The notes beneath the pieces were generated by a model. That model worked only from the letters and a program-made list of their open reading frames with translations. It made no database searches and was not told the DNA's origin. From Planctomycetota bacterium (GTDB lineage Bacteria > Planctomycetota > UBA1135 > UBA2386), in assembly GCA_020638695.1 (NCBI GenBank), contig JACKIB010000003.1, positions 262,726-326,725 on the forward strand: a stretch of 64,000 nucleotides of DNA, read 5' to 3'. Of the stretch, positions 45,965 through 54,749 are shown piece by piece; position 1 is the stretch's first letter, and the number at the start of each line of letters is the position of its first letter. The position numbers and the translations under genes were made by a program.

Positions 45965-48900
45965 ATGGGCGCACGAATGACGACGACCTCGCTTCCCTCC
46001 CAGCCCGGCGCGCGCTGGCTACGGTGCGACCTCCACGTTCACACGCCATTCGACGGGGAGAAGAAGTTCGGCGAGGACGTCCGCGCGGCCATCGAGGCAT
46101 TGAAGAAGGAGAAGAACACGCGGCTAGCCGAGATCGCGGAGCGCTTCGTCACCGCTTGCCGCGACGCGCAGGGCGGGGAGGGCATGGACCTCGTCGCGCT
46201 GACTGATCACAACAGCATTGACGGCTTCCGTTACCTACGCCCGCAGTTCGAGACCCTAGCTCGGCAAGCGAAGGACCAGGGACTTCCGATGCCCGCGATC
46301 CTCCCCGGTGTCGAGTTCTCGGTGGGCGGCGAGCGTCCGATCCACTTCCTCGTCGTCTTCGCCGCCGCGACCGATCCCGACGCCATCGACGGCGCCATCT
46401 CCTACGTCTTCGGCACGAGCGATCGTTTCGACGGGACGTCCGGGACTCCGCGCGCAACGGGCCAGTCGGTGGACGACTTCCTGACCAAGCTCTACGACTA
46501 CTGCCGTCCTGCCTCTGGAGATCGGAAGCTCGACTTCGTCGTCCTACCTGCCCATGCCGACGGACGACAGGGCGTCTCCCGAGAGGTCGTCGGCGGAGCG
46601 GCCGCTGGCGGAGCCGACATCTCGGTCGCCACGTCCCTCTGGGACGAGATGAAGGGCCACCTGCGGGAGCGCGTCATCACCCGCAAGGACTGGCACGGTT
46701 TTCAAGCAGCCCGACCGTTCCAGGACCTCCCTCAGGCGTTCAAGGAGCTGCTGTGGCGCTGGGCGGCCGCGAGGCAGTCGGAGGACTGGGACAAGCTCAC
46801 AGACACCCAGCGGGCAGAGTATCGGGAACGCCGTCATTGGGCCCTCGTCGAGTGCTCCGACCCCCACCGCTACGACGCCATCGGAAGCCGGTACACCTGG
46901 CTCAAGATGGAGGTACCCGATGTCGAGGGCATCCGGCTGGCCCTCCTCGACCCGGAGTCTCGCCTGCGCCGAATGGCCGACGGACCCCCAGGTCGTGCCT
47001 ACCCTCGCGTCCGCCGCCTCCACATCAACCGGACCGACTTCTTCGAGGACATCGAGATCCCCATCGACGCCTGCTTGACGACGCTCATCGGCGGACGCGG
47101 CACCGGGAAGTCCACCGTGATCGAATACCTCCGTCACGTGCTCGATCGCGCGCGGAGGGAGGACCTCCCTGACGATGAGCCCAGCAACGTCCGCGAAACC
47201 GTGCTCTCCGTCTTGGAAACCAAGCGTGAGCGCGACTACGGCCACACGAAGGGCACCCTCCTCCCCGATTACGAGATCACGGCAGATGTCGTCGTTGCCG
47301 AGCGCGAGTATCGCGTTCGACGCACTGCCCGCGCACTGGAAGTCGTCCAGGACCCCGACCAGCCCGGGGCCAAGCCCACTCCGCGGGACGTGCGCAGCCT
47401 GCTCGTCCCCCGAATCCTTTCTCAGAAGCAGATCGCCAGAATCGCCAAAGATCCCTCCTCGCAGCGCAGTGAGCTCGATGCGCTGATCGACCCTGACGAG
47501 CTTCGGGAGATCGAGAGCCGACGCCGTTCCCTGGCCGAAGCACTCGCACATCTCCAAGCGACGCGCACGAGGCTGACCGCGCAGCGACAGAAGCTCCCCG
47601 CAGTGGAGACGGACTTGCAGAAGGTCCGTGACCAGATCACCTTCCTGGAAAGTGGGGGTCGGCGAGAAGTTCTCGCGACGTTCGACAGCTACGAGCGCGA
47701 ACGCCGCTGGCTGGAAGAGACGCTCCAGGAAGCGGAGCGGCTCGCGAGTGCAATCGACGCCACCGCTCACGAGGTCGCCTCCCCGGATTGCGGGCCGATC
47801 GCGAGCCCGTCGGGCACTCCGACTGGAGGCTGGCTCACGACCGTTGCCGAGAGGGCTCGCAAGGCGCTTTCAGACGCCGCAACCGGTCTGCGCGAACACT
47901 CCGCTTCGATCCGCGCCGCCACGAAGGCCATCACCGACGAGCAAGCGGCGAGTTGGCAGTCCAAGTTCGATGCCGCACGCAGCGCCTACGACTCACTCAG
48001 GGACGAGATGGCCCAGAAGGGCGCGGACTTCACGCAACACGAGAAGCTCTTGCAGCGCAAGGCGCTACTCGAACGGGAGGTTCAGTCCCTTCGCAAGACG
48101 GACGTGGAACTCGAGGAGCTCGCACGGAAGCTCAAGGACGCCCGCTTGCAGCTCGAAGAGACTCACGAGCGCAGGCTAGCCGCACGGCGTGAGCGAGCCC
48201 GGACCCTGGAGGTCATGGACGCCGACGTTCGGCTGGAAGTGCTCGGTTTCAGGGACCGGAAGGACTTCGAGTCCCGCCGTGAGCAGTGGTTCGGCGGAGC
48301 CGGGTTGCAGGAACGTGACTGGAGCACGATCTGCGACTACGTCTTCGCGCCTGGAGGTCAGGTTCCCGAGCGTGTCCGGGAGCTGGTCGATGCCCTCCGC
48401 ACGGACCTCGACGCCACCGCTGCTCGCGGAACCGCGATTGGCGAAGGTGAGTCCGCTACGGCGGACCTGCTCGGCGACCGGGTCTTGACCAAGAACTTCT
48501 TCAACGCGCTCGTGAAGCGCGATCGTGTCCGAGCGGACGAGATCGAACGCTTCCTGCCAGATGATCTCGTCGAGGCGCAAGTACGCTCGGCTGATGGTAG
48601 CTTCAAGACGATCGTGACGGGGTCGGTCGGCGAGAAGAGCACCGCCATCCTCAGCCTCCTGCTCTCGGCCGGGGACCAGCCGATCATCATCGACCAGCCC
48701 GAGGACGACCTCGACAACCAGTACGTCTACAACGTCGTGGTAGACCTCCTCCGGCGTCGCAAGTTCTCGCGCCAGATCATCATCGCAACGCACAACGCCA
48801 ACATTCCAGTAAACGGCGATGCTGAGCTGATCGTCGCACTCGGTGTCGAGAAGCCGCCCCAGGACCCCGAAGCGCCGGGCAGCTTGGGGGTCGTACTGGA

Positions 48901-49003
48901 TGCGGGGAGCATCGACAAGCCTGACATCAAGCACCATGTCAGCGTCATCATGGAGGGCAGCGCCGAGGCGTTCCGGCTCCGTCGCGACCGCTACGGGTAC
49001 TGA
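45965..49003 (+). CDS. TrlF-like protein: PHP phosphoesterase domain fused to an SMC/ABC-type ATPase
   Basis: The N-terminus is a PHP domain: WLRCDLHVHTPFDGEKKFGE, DLVALTDHNSIDG, and later HADGRQG and a terminal CSDPHR metal site. Near residue 375 an ATPase starts with LIGGRGTGKSTVIEYL (Walker A). A long coiled coil (about 520-800) separates it from the C-terminal half with a signature-like VGEKSTAILSLLL, Walker B IIIDQPEDDLDNQYVYN and THNANIPV (switch His). About 1012 residues in all. This matches the TrlF family of PHP-ATPases that occur in mobile and defence contexts. It probably cuts or processes nucleic acid under ATPase control. ATG 45965 is preferred; ATG 45977 and an earlier 45863 are possible. 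GC is lower than in flanking genes. Confidence 0.85.
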   Translation: MGARMTTTSLPSQPGARWLRCDLHVHTPFDGEKKFGEDVRAAIEALKKEKNTRLAEIAERFVTACRDAQGGEGMDLVALTDHNSIDGFRYLRPQFETLARQAKDQGLPMPAILPGVEFSVGGERPIHFLVVFAAATDPDAIDGAISYVFGTSDRFDGTSGTPRATGQSVDDFLTKLYDYCRPASGDRKLDFVVLPAHADGRQGVSREVVGGAAAGGADISVATSLWDEMKGHLRERVITRKDWHGFQAARPFQDLPQAFKELLWRWAAARQSEDWDKLTDTQRAEYRERRHWALVECSDPHRYDAIGSRYTWLKMEVPDVEGIRLALLDPESRLRRMADGPPGRAYPRVRRLHINRTDFFEDIEIPIDACLTTLIGGRGTGKSTVIEYLRHVLDRARREDLPDDEPSNVRETVLSVLETKRERDYGHTKGTLLPDYEITADVVVAEREYRVRRTARALEVVQDPDQPGAKPTPRDVRSLLVPRILSQKQIARIAKDPSSQRSELDALIDPDELREIESRRRSLAEALAHLQATRTRLTAQRQKLPAVETDLQKVRDQITFLESGGRREVLATFDSYERERRWLEETLQEAERLASAIDATAHEVASPDCGPIASPSGTPTGGWLTTVAERARKALSDAATGLREHSASIRAATKAITDEQAASWQSKFDAARSAYDSLRDEMAQKGADFTQHEKLLQRKALLEREVQSLRKTDVELEELARKLKDARLQLEETHERRLAARRERARTLEVMDADVRLEVLGFRDRKDFESRREQWFGGAGLQERDWSTICDYVFAPGGQVPERVRELVDALRTDLDATAARGTAIGEGESATADLLGDRVLTKNFFNALVKRDRVRADEIERFLPDDLVEAQVRSADGSFKTIVTGSVGEKSTAILSLLLSAGDQPIIIDQPEDDLDNQYVYNVVVDLLRRRKFSRQIIIATHNANIPVNGDAELIVALGVEKPPQDPEAPGSLGVVLDAGSIDKPDIKHHVSVIMEGSAEAFRLRRDRYGY

Positions 49004-49014
49004 TCGACCCTGTC

Positions 49015-50253
49015 ATGTTCGACACCAGCGACGAAATCCAAGATCAGCTTCGGGCCGGCGAGGACTCCCGCGCCGAGTTCAAGGAGCTCGTCATCGGGGG
49101 CCACTGGCCGAACACCGAGGCGATGGCGGGCGAAATGGTCGCGTTCGCGAACGCCGAGGGCGGCGTGCTCTTCGTGGGGGTAAGCGACGCGGGTATCGTC
49201 CGAGGAATACCCGAGGATCGGCTCGCTGATGTCGAGACCTGGATCGTTGGCATCGCGATGAACAACTGCGATCCGCCCATTCGGCCGATCGTGAGGAAGG
49301 AGCGGCTTCCCCGGCCGGACAACTCGGACGCGATCGTCATGCTGGTCGAAGTCCGCCGCGGACTGTACGTCCATCGCACCAGCGGCGGGCGATACTACGT
49401 CCGCGTCGGCTCGACCAAGCGCGATTTGACGGCTACGGAGTTGGCGCGGCAGTTCCAACAACGCGGACGCCTCTTCGTCTTCGATGAGCAGCCCGTGCCG
49501 ACTGCTACCGTCGAGGATCTCGACCGTGCGTCCTGCGAGAGGTACTTCGGCACGCCACCGACCATCCCATGGCCCGAGCTGCTGCGCAACACTCGGATCA
49601 TCGCCGGGGAGGACGGGCCGGACAGACCCACCGTCGCTGGTCTCCTAGCCTTCGGCAACGCACCTCGCGCACACCTGCCGTCCGCCTACATCGAGGCTGC
49701 CGTGTATCGGGGAGAACGGCTCGCGTCCGACGACTTGGTCCATGCCGAGAAGATCGACGGGCCGATCAGCTCGCAGATCGACGGCGCAGCCGCCTTCGTC
49801 GAGCGCTTCATGCTGCGCCCGGCCCGGAAGCACGCTGGTCGGGAGGATCATCCACAGTACGAGGTGGATGTCGTCCACGAAGCCATCGTGAACGCTGTCG
49901 CTCACCGCGACTACTCGATCTCAGGCTCCAAGATCCGGCTCATGCTCTTGGTGGACCGACTGGAGCTGTACAGTCCAGGCGCCCTTCCCAACAGCCTCAC
50001 GATCGAAACCATGCCATTCCGTGTGTTCACCAGGAATCAGCTACTCGTGAGCTTCCTATCGCGAATCAAGAGTGCGCGAACGGGGCGCGTGTTACTCGAG
50101 TCCCGGGGTGAGGGCGTCCGCAGCATCCTGGAGGGAGGCGAGCGCCACTCCGGCCGAACGCCCTCGTACGAATTGTTCGGCGAGGAGCTACGGCTGACCA
50201 TTTGGGCACGTCCATCACCCCACGACACGTCCGCATCGCAGGGATCTTGTTGA
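49015..50253 (+). CDS. Schlafen AlbA_2-domain protein with C-terminal ATP-binding region (COG2865-like)
   Basis: The start lies 11 nt after the TrlF-like stop. Residues about 15-135 form the AlbA_2/Schlafen domain (EDSRAEFKELV, EMVAFANAEGGVLFVGVSDAG, GRYYVRVGST). Further on, VVHEAIVNAVAHRDYSISGS is the N-box of a GHKL-like ATPase region, with SPGALPNSLT and RGEGVRSILE following. These proteins are frequent partners of nucleases in phage-defence and conflict loci and have been annotated as RecG-like or transcriptional regulators. It is presumably the regulator or second effector of the TrlF-like gene. Confidence 0.85.
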   Translation: MFDTSDEIQDQLRAGEDSRAEFKELVIGGHWPNTEAMAGEMVAFANAEGGVLFVGVSDAGIVRGIPEDRLADVETWIVGIAMNNCDPPIRPIVRKERLPRPDNSDAIVMLVEVRRGLYVHRTSGGRYYVRVGSTKRDLTATELARQFQQRGRLFVFDEQPVPTATVEDLDRASCERYFGTPPTIPWPELLRNTRIIAGEDGPDRPTVAGLLAFGNAPRAHLPSAYIEAAVYRGERLASDDLVHAEKIDGPISSQIDGAAAFVERFMLRPARKHAGREDHPQYEVDVVHEAIVNAVAHRDYSISGSKIRLMLLVDRLELYSPGALPNSLTIETMPFRVFTRNQLLVSFLSRIKSARTGRVLLESRGEGVRSILEGGERHSGRTPSYELFGEELRLTIWARPSPHDTSASQGSC

Positions 50254-50418
50254 AGGAGCAGCCCTGTGACTCCGGAATCGCAACGAGCGTGACACGAAAG
50301 CCGCCGAACCGAATCACCGGAAGTGAGCTGCAGTAGTTCCCCTTGGCACGGGGCTCGCACACAAGGACCGAGCGGGCGACCGATTCCACCGCTCTCGCGA
50401 ATCCCGACCCACCCGAGA

Positions 50419-50493
<75 letters not shown>

Positions 50494-50625
50494 GGACGGG
50501 CCGGCCAGGGCCGGGGCGAGGAGGTTAGCGAGCAGGCCCGAGGATTCCAAGCCACGAGCCCTTCACCCCCACGATCCGCCATCCGTCGCGATCGAACCCC
50601 CGCCGCAGACCCCGGTACGCAGCGC

Positions 50626-50639
50626 GGGGCCGAGGCCCC
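50626..50639. terminator. GC hairpin downstream of the HEAT gene (distal)
   Basis: GGGGCC-GA-GGCCCC is a perfect inverted repeat about 45 nt beyond the stop of the leftward HEAT gene. No T-run follows. Confidence 0.25.
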
Positions 50640-50658
50640 ACGACCTCGACCCCGCCCC

Positions 50659-50674
50659 CACGCGTGAACGCGTG
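50659..50674. terminator. GC hairpin 12 nt after the HEAT gene
   Basis: CACGCGT-GA-ACGCGTG is a perfect 7-bp inverted repeat directly downstream of the stop at 50686. With the distal hairpin it may form a bipartite stop signal; no T-run is present. Confidence 0.3.
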
Positions 50675-50685
50675 TCGGACCCGCT

Positions 50686-52785
50686 TTACTCGCCGGCCTT
50701 CGCGGCGACCGCCATCACGGACAGCGCCTTGGCGACCTCGAGCCGCTGCGCGGTGCTCAGCCCGGCCTTGCCCAGCGCGACCGCCACCGCGGTGCGCAGC
50801 CCGGCGTCCGCCTTGGCGTCGGCAGCCACACCCTTCAGGGCGGCGAATTGCTCGGGGCTGATCGTCTGCACGCGGCCGAGCACCTTGCCCGCTGCGTCGG
50901 CACAGGCGACCTTCAGATCCTTCGACGCGGCGCTACCGGTGATCTGGCCGAGCAGGGCGTCGATGCTGCTGCCACCCTCGCCGAGGGCGCGCGCCGCCGG
51001 AATCGCGACGTCGTCGGTGCGCTGCAGCTGGGTCTCGAGGCTCGACACGGCCGGCGCGATCGAGACGCGGTTGCCGGCCAGCGTGTTCAGCGCGTTGCTC
51101 GCCTTGACGGCGACTTCCGCGGCGCGGACCTTGAACGCCGCCTGGTCGACGCCCTTCAGCGCCTCGGCGACCTTCGACTCGAGTTCCTCGGGCTTGAACC
51201 CCGGCGCGATCGTGCCGGCGATCTTGTCGCCGTAGATCTCCTTGGCCTTGTCGGCGTCACCGGTCACCAGCACGAACTTCACGTTCGGGCTGTGCCGCTG
51301 CACGCTGTTGATCACCGTCATCGGGATGCCGTCGGCGAGCACGTCGTTGACCACCACCACGTCGGGGCTGGTCGCGCCGGTCAACACCTGGCCGACCAGG
51401 CCGCGCACCGAGTTGTAGTTCGCCTCGACCACGTTGCCGTTCTTCAGGCTGACCGCGTTGGCGACCGCCTTCTTGTTGGCGTCGTCCAGGCCGACCGTGG
51501 CGATGCGGTTGATCGCCTGTTCGGCAACCGCCTCACCGAGGATCGCCACGACCTTGTCGGCCTGCGGCACGTTGGTGCTGCGCGACGCCTTGGCCACCGC
51601 CAGCGCCGCGGCGAAGCGAACCACCTTGTTTCCGTTGTCGAGGGCGGCCAGCAGCGGCGAGCTACCGAGCGCGTCCTTGTCGGTGGTGTCACCGAGTGCG
51701 CGGATCGCCGCGGCGGCGACCATCGGCTGGTTGTCGCGCAAGCTCGACTCCAGGGCCCGGCCGATCACCTTCGGGCCCATCGCCATGGCGACCAAGTTGA
51801 GGTTGCTGCGCACACCGTCCTTGAGGGCGTCGAGCTTGGCGTTGTCGATCGCGGCGACCTGCGCCAGGTAGCTGCGGGCGATCAGGGTGGTCGCCTCGAC
51901 GCTGCCCGGGTCCATGCCGAGCGCGCGCTCGGCGCTCTTCTTGGCCAGCTCGTAGCCGTAGACCGCCGGGCTGCAGTCCTGGTAGCTGAGCTTGCCGCCG
52001 GCGAAGCTCCACACCACGTCGGAGATGTCCGAACCCTCGGTTCCGACACCGACCATGTAGTTCTGGCTCTGCTCGAGGAACAGCGCCACCGCATCGGCAC
52101 CGGGCTTGGCACCCATGTTGTTCAGCGCGTCGCGCGCCACCGAGACGACCCCTTCGTTCTGGTCCTTCATCAGCGCGGTCAGCGCCGGAATGGCCCGGTG
52201 GTCCTTGGTCAGGTTCAGCACCGCGGCGATGTTGCGCCGCAGCACCGCGTTGCCCGACTCGAGCGCGCTGACCATCGGCAGGGTCGCGGCGCGGCCGATC
52301 TGGCGCAGCGCCATGATGCCGGCGACCTGTCCCTTGTCGTCGTCGGCGTTGCCGATCTTTGCCAGCAGCGCGGGAACGGCGAACTCACCGTGCTTGGTGT
52401 CGAGCTCGATCATCGCCTCGCGGCGCTTGGCGTAGTCGTCCCCGCACGCGGCGTCGACCAGCGCCTTGATCTTCGCCTCGTCGCGGTTGAACTCCTTCCG
52501 CCCGGCATTCGCCAACAGCAGGATGTGCTGCGCGAGCTTGCCCAGTTCGCCCTTCTGCATCAGCAGCTCTTGCCACTTCTCCGCTTCGACCTTCTGCCAC
52601 AGCTCGAACGCCTCGGTCGACGACGGGTTGGCCTTGATCACCCCCCGGAGGATCTCGATCGCCTTGTCATGCTGCTTGGTCATCGCCGCGCGGAACGCGT
52701 CGTCGACGGGCGTCTGGGCGAACGCGACGCCGTGCGCGACACATGCGGCGACGAGACCGAGAAGGGAATTACGAGCAAGCGCCAT
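50686..52785 (-). CDS. Exported HEAT-repeat protein with receiver-like insert
   Basis: ATG 52785 follows an AGGAG site by 7 nt and starts a signal peptide (LLGLVAACVAHGVAFAQ). The 699-residue chain consists of TPR-like (FRAAMTKQHDKAIEILRGVI) and HEAT repeats (AVPALLAKIGNADDDKGQVA, PALTALMKDQNEGVVSVARD). Between about residues 470 and 540 there is a segment patterned like a CheY receiver: DVVVVNDVLADGIPM, VKFVLVTGD and IAPGFKPEEL, with Asn where the phospho-Asp is expected. HEAT proteins are scaffolds; an exported one with a pseudo-receiver is unusual. The partner is unknown. Confidence 0.82.
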   Translation of the reverse strand: MALARNSLLGLVAACVAHGVAFAQTPVDDAFRAAMTKQHDKAIEILRGVIKANPSSTEAFELWQKVEAEKWQELLMQKGELGKLAQHILLLANAGRKEFNRDEAKIKALVDAACGDDYAKRREAMIELDTKHGEFAVPALLAKIGNADDDKGQVAGIMALRQIGRAATLPMVSALESGNAVLRRNIAAVLNLTKDHRAIPALTALMKDQNEGVVSVARDALNNMGAKPGADAVALFLEQSQNYMVGVGTEGSDISDVVWSFAGGKLSYQDCSPAVYGYELAKKSAERALGMDPGSVEATTLIARSYLAQVAAIDNAKLDALKDGVRSNLNLVAMAMGPKVIGRALESSLRDNQPMVAAAAIRALGDTTDKDALGSSPLLAALDNGNKVVRFAAALAVAKASRSTNVPQADKVVAILGEAVAEQAINRIATVGLDDANKKAVANAVSLKNGNVVEANYNSVRGLVGQVLTGATSPDVVVVNDVLADGIPMTVINSVQRHSPNVKFVLVTGDADKAKEIYGDKIAGTIAPGFKPEELESKVAEALKGVDQAAFKVRAAEVAVKASNALNTLAGNRVSIAPAVSSLETQLQRTDDVAIPAARALGEGGSSIDALLGQITGSAASKDLKVACADAAGKVLGRVQTISPEQFAALKGVAADAKADAGLRTAVAVALGKAGLSTAQRLEVAKALSVMAVAAKAGE

Positions 52786-53232
52786 GAATGGACTCCTGGG
52801 AGGATACGTGCCTGGGACGGCGTGCGAGTTCAAGCTGTGGGGACGGTACGGCGCCGCCGGGGGGTTCATCCGACGGAACTCCGATGACTGCCATAGGTTG
52901 GCGTCAGAGGGCCGCCAATCCTACGTGCCGTGTCAGGTCCGTCAAGGCGGCCGCGTGGGTCACCTCGGAGCTGACACGACAGGACAAGCATACCCCGGTG
53001 GAACGTGTTTCCAGGCGGTCGATCGATTTCGCGCGGCCCTGGTGTGCGGAACGGATCACGGGTCCGACGGGGGGTGTGGCGAGCCCCCGACGCCAGCGGC
53101 CCGACCGCGAACTCCGCGGCCGGGGTCGCCGAACTGCGGTCGAGAAGGCTCTTTGCGTCCGCCCCTGCGCCCGACGGGCGCGTTCCGTCGCCTACGCGAT
53201 GCCCGACGACCGGGTCGCGCTACCATCCCCGG
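52786..53232. other. Divergent intergenic region
   Basis: It holds the ribosome site of the HEAT gene (about 52792-52797) on the left and a TACCAT box (53221-53226) on the right. The remaining 400 bases contain only overlapping Arg/Pro-rich frames without motifs. Confidence 0.45.
53221..53226 (+). promoter_or_regulatory. TACCAT box 6 nt before a sigma-54 regulator start
   Basis: TACCAT, 6 nt, ATG 53233; no Shine-Dalgarno sequence between. Spacing is identical to the xthA and esterase boxes. Confidence 0.4.
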
Positions 53233-54585
53233 ATGGCACCCGCCCGCATCCTGATCGTCGACGACCAGGCCGCCGTCCGCGAAGAGCTCGCGTTCGCGCT
53301 CCGGTACGAAGGGTATGAGCCGGCCGAGGCGTCGGACGGCGAAGCCGCGCTGGCGCGCGCCGGGCAGGGCGGAATCGACGTGGTCCTGCTCGACATCAAG
53401 ATGCACGGGATGGACGGCATGCAGGTGCTCGCCCGCCTGCGCGCGGAGCACCCGGACCTCCCGGTGATCATGATCTCCGGGCACGGCGACATCGAGACCG
53501 CGGTGGTCGCCGTGAAGCAGGGAGCCTGCGACTTCCTCACCAAGCCGTTCGACACCGACCGGGTGCTGGTCTCGGTGAAGGCCGGCCTGCGGTTGCGCGA
53601 GCTGGCCATGCAGAACTCGACGCTGCGGCGCGAGCTGGCGCGCGACCACGAGATCCTCGGCGTCAGCCAGGAGATCGAGGCGGTGCGGACCGCGATCGAA
53701 CGCGTCGCGCCGACCGAGGCGACCGTGCTGATCACCGGCGAGAACGGCACCGGCAAGGAGCTGATCGCTCGGCAGCTGCACGCCCAGTCGCCGCGCAGTC
53801 AGGGGCCGTTCTTCCCAGTGAACTGCGCGGCGATCCCCGCCGACTTGATCGAGAGCGAACTGTTCGGCCACGACAAGGGCGCCTTCACGGGGGCCACCAG
53901 CGCCCGCCGGGGCCACTTCGAGCAAGCCAGCGGCGGGACGGTGTTCCTGGACGAGATCGGCGACATGGCACCGTCCGCCCAGGCCAAACTGCTGCGCGCG
54001 CTTCAGGAGAAGGTCGTCACCCCGGTCGGCTCCAGCCGGGCGGTTTCGGTCGACGTGCGGGTGCTGGCCGCGACCAACCAGGACCTACAGGAGATGGTCC
54101 AGCGCAAGGAGTTCCGCGAAGACCTCTACTACCGGATCCACGTGATCCACATCCACAGCCCGGCGCTGCGCGAACGCCGGGCGGACATCGAGCTGCTGGC
54201 ACGTCACTTCGTGCAGGCGGCATGCCGCCGCAACGGATTGTCGAGCCGCAAGCTGTCGAAGGCGGCCATCGCCCGCCTGCGCGAGATGCCGTGGCCCGGC
54301 AACATCCGCGAACTGAAGAACTGCATGGAGAGTGCGGCGATCCTCGCCGAAGGCGAGACCATCGAGGTCCAGGACCTGGCGGGCACCGGGTCCGCGAACC
54401 GACCGCGCACCGAAGCGGCGTTCTTCGAGCTGCAGACCCTCGAGGAGTTTCGCGCCGCCACCGAACGGGAGTTCATCCGCCGCAAGATCGAGGAGAACGG
54501 CGGCAACCTGAAGCGCACCGCCGAGCGGATCAAGATCCAGCGCTCGAACCTCTACAAGAAGCTCGAACGCTACTCGCTGCGCTGA
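53233..54585 (+). CDS. Sigma-54-dependent response regulator (NtrC family), orphan
   Basis: The 450-residue protein has a receiver (ILIVDDQAAVREEL, phospho-Asp in VVLLDIKMHG, TKPFD), an AAA+ domain (TGENGTGKE, GAFTGAT, GGTVFLDEIGDMA) and a Fis-like helix-turn-helix (GNLKRTAERIKIQRSNLYKK). It should activate sigma-54 promoters after phosphorylation. No kinase gene adjoins it, in contrast to the regulator at 38991. The close match of the last helix-turn-helix to the NtrX/NtrC type suggests a global role; this is inference. Confidence 0.94.
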   Translation: MAPARILIVDDQAAVREELAFALRYEGYEPAEASDGEAALARAGQGGIDVVLLDIKMHGMDGMQVLARLRAEHPDLPVIMISGHGDIETAVVAVKQGACDFLTKPFDTDRVLVSVKAGLRLRELAMQNSTLRRELARDHEILGVSQEIEAVRTAIERVAPTEATVLITGENGTGKELIARQLHAQSPRSQGPFFPVNCAAIPADLIESELFGHDKGAFTGATSARRGHFEQASGGTVFLDEIGDMAPSAQAKLLRALQEKVVTPVGSSRAVSVDVRVLAATNQDLQEMVQRKEFREDLYYRIHVIHIHSPALRERRADIELLARHFVQAACRRNGLSSRKLSKAAIARLREMPWPGNIRELKNCMESAAILAEGETIEVQDLAGTGSANRPRTEAAFFELQTLEEFRAATEREFIRRKIEENGGNLKRTAERIKIQRSNLYKKLERYSLR

Positions 54586-54690
54586 GCTGCGGCATCGGTG
54601 CGCCGCGACGTCGGGTGCGGGGAGCGGCGTCGGCAGCCCAACCGAACGACGGCGAGAACCCCTCGAGTCGAGCCGAGTCGCTCGCCGCGG

Positions 54691-54705
54691 CTCGGAGCTT
54701 CCGAG
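54691..54705. terminator. Hairpin between convergent genes
   Basis: CTCGGA-GCT-TCCGAG forms a 6-bp stem with a 3-nt loop, between the regulator stop (54585) and the LysM gene stop (54746). No T-run. Confidence 0.3.
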
Positions 54706-54707
54706 CG

Positions 54708-54749
54708 TTGGCCTACGTCACTTGGCCTACGTCACTTGGCCTATGTCAC
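54708..54749. repeat. Three 14-bp tandem repeats spanning a stop codon
   Basis: TTGGCCTACGTCAC stands at 54708-54721 and 54722-54735, and with one change at 54736-54749. The rightmost copy contains the stop codon (TCA on this strand) of the LysM gene. Confidence 0.9.

Noticed and set aside
45571..50418. Direct repeats bounding an integrated element at tRNA-Thr
   Set aside because: No second copy of the tRNA 3' end and no integrase gene were found, so integration is only suggested by position and composition.
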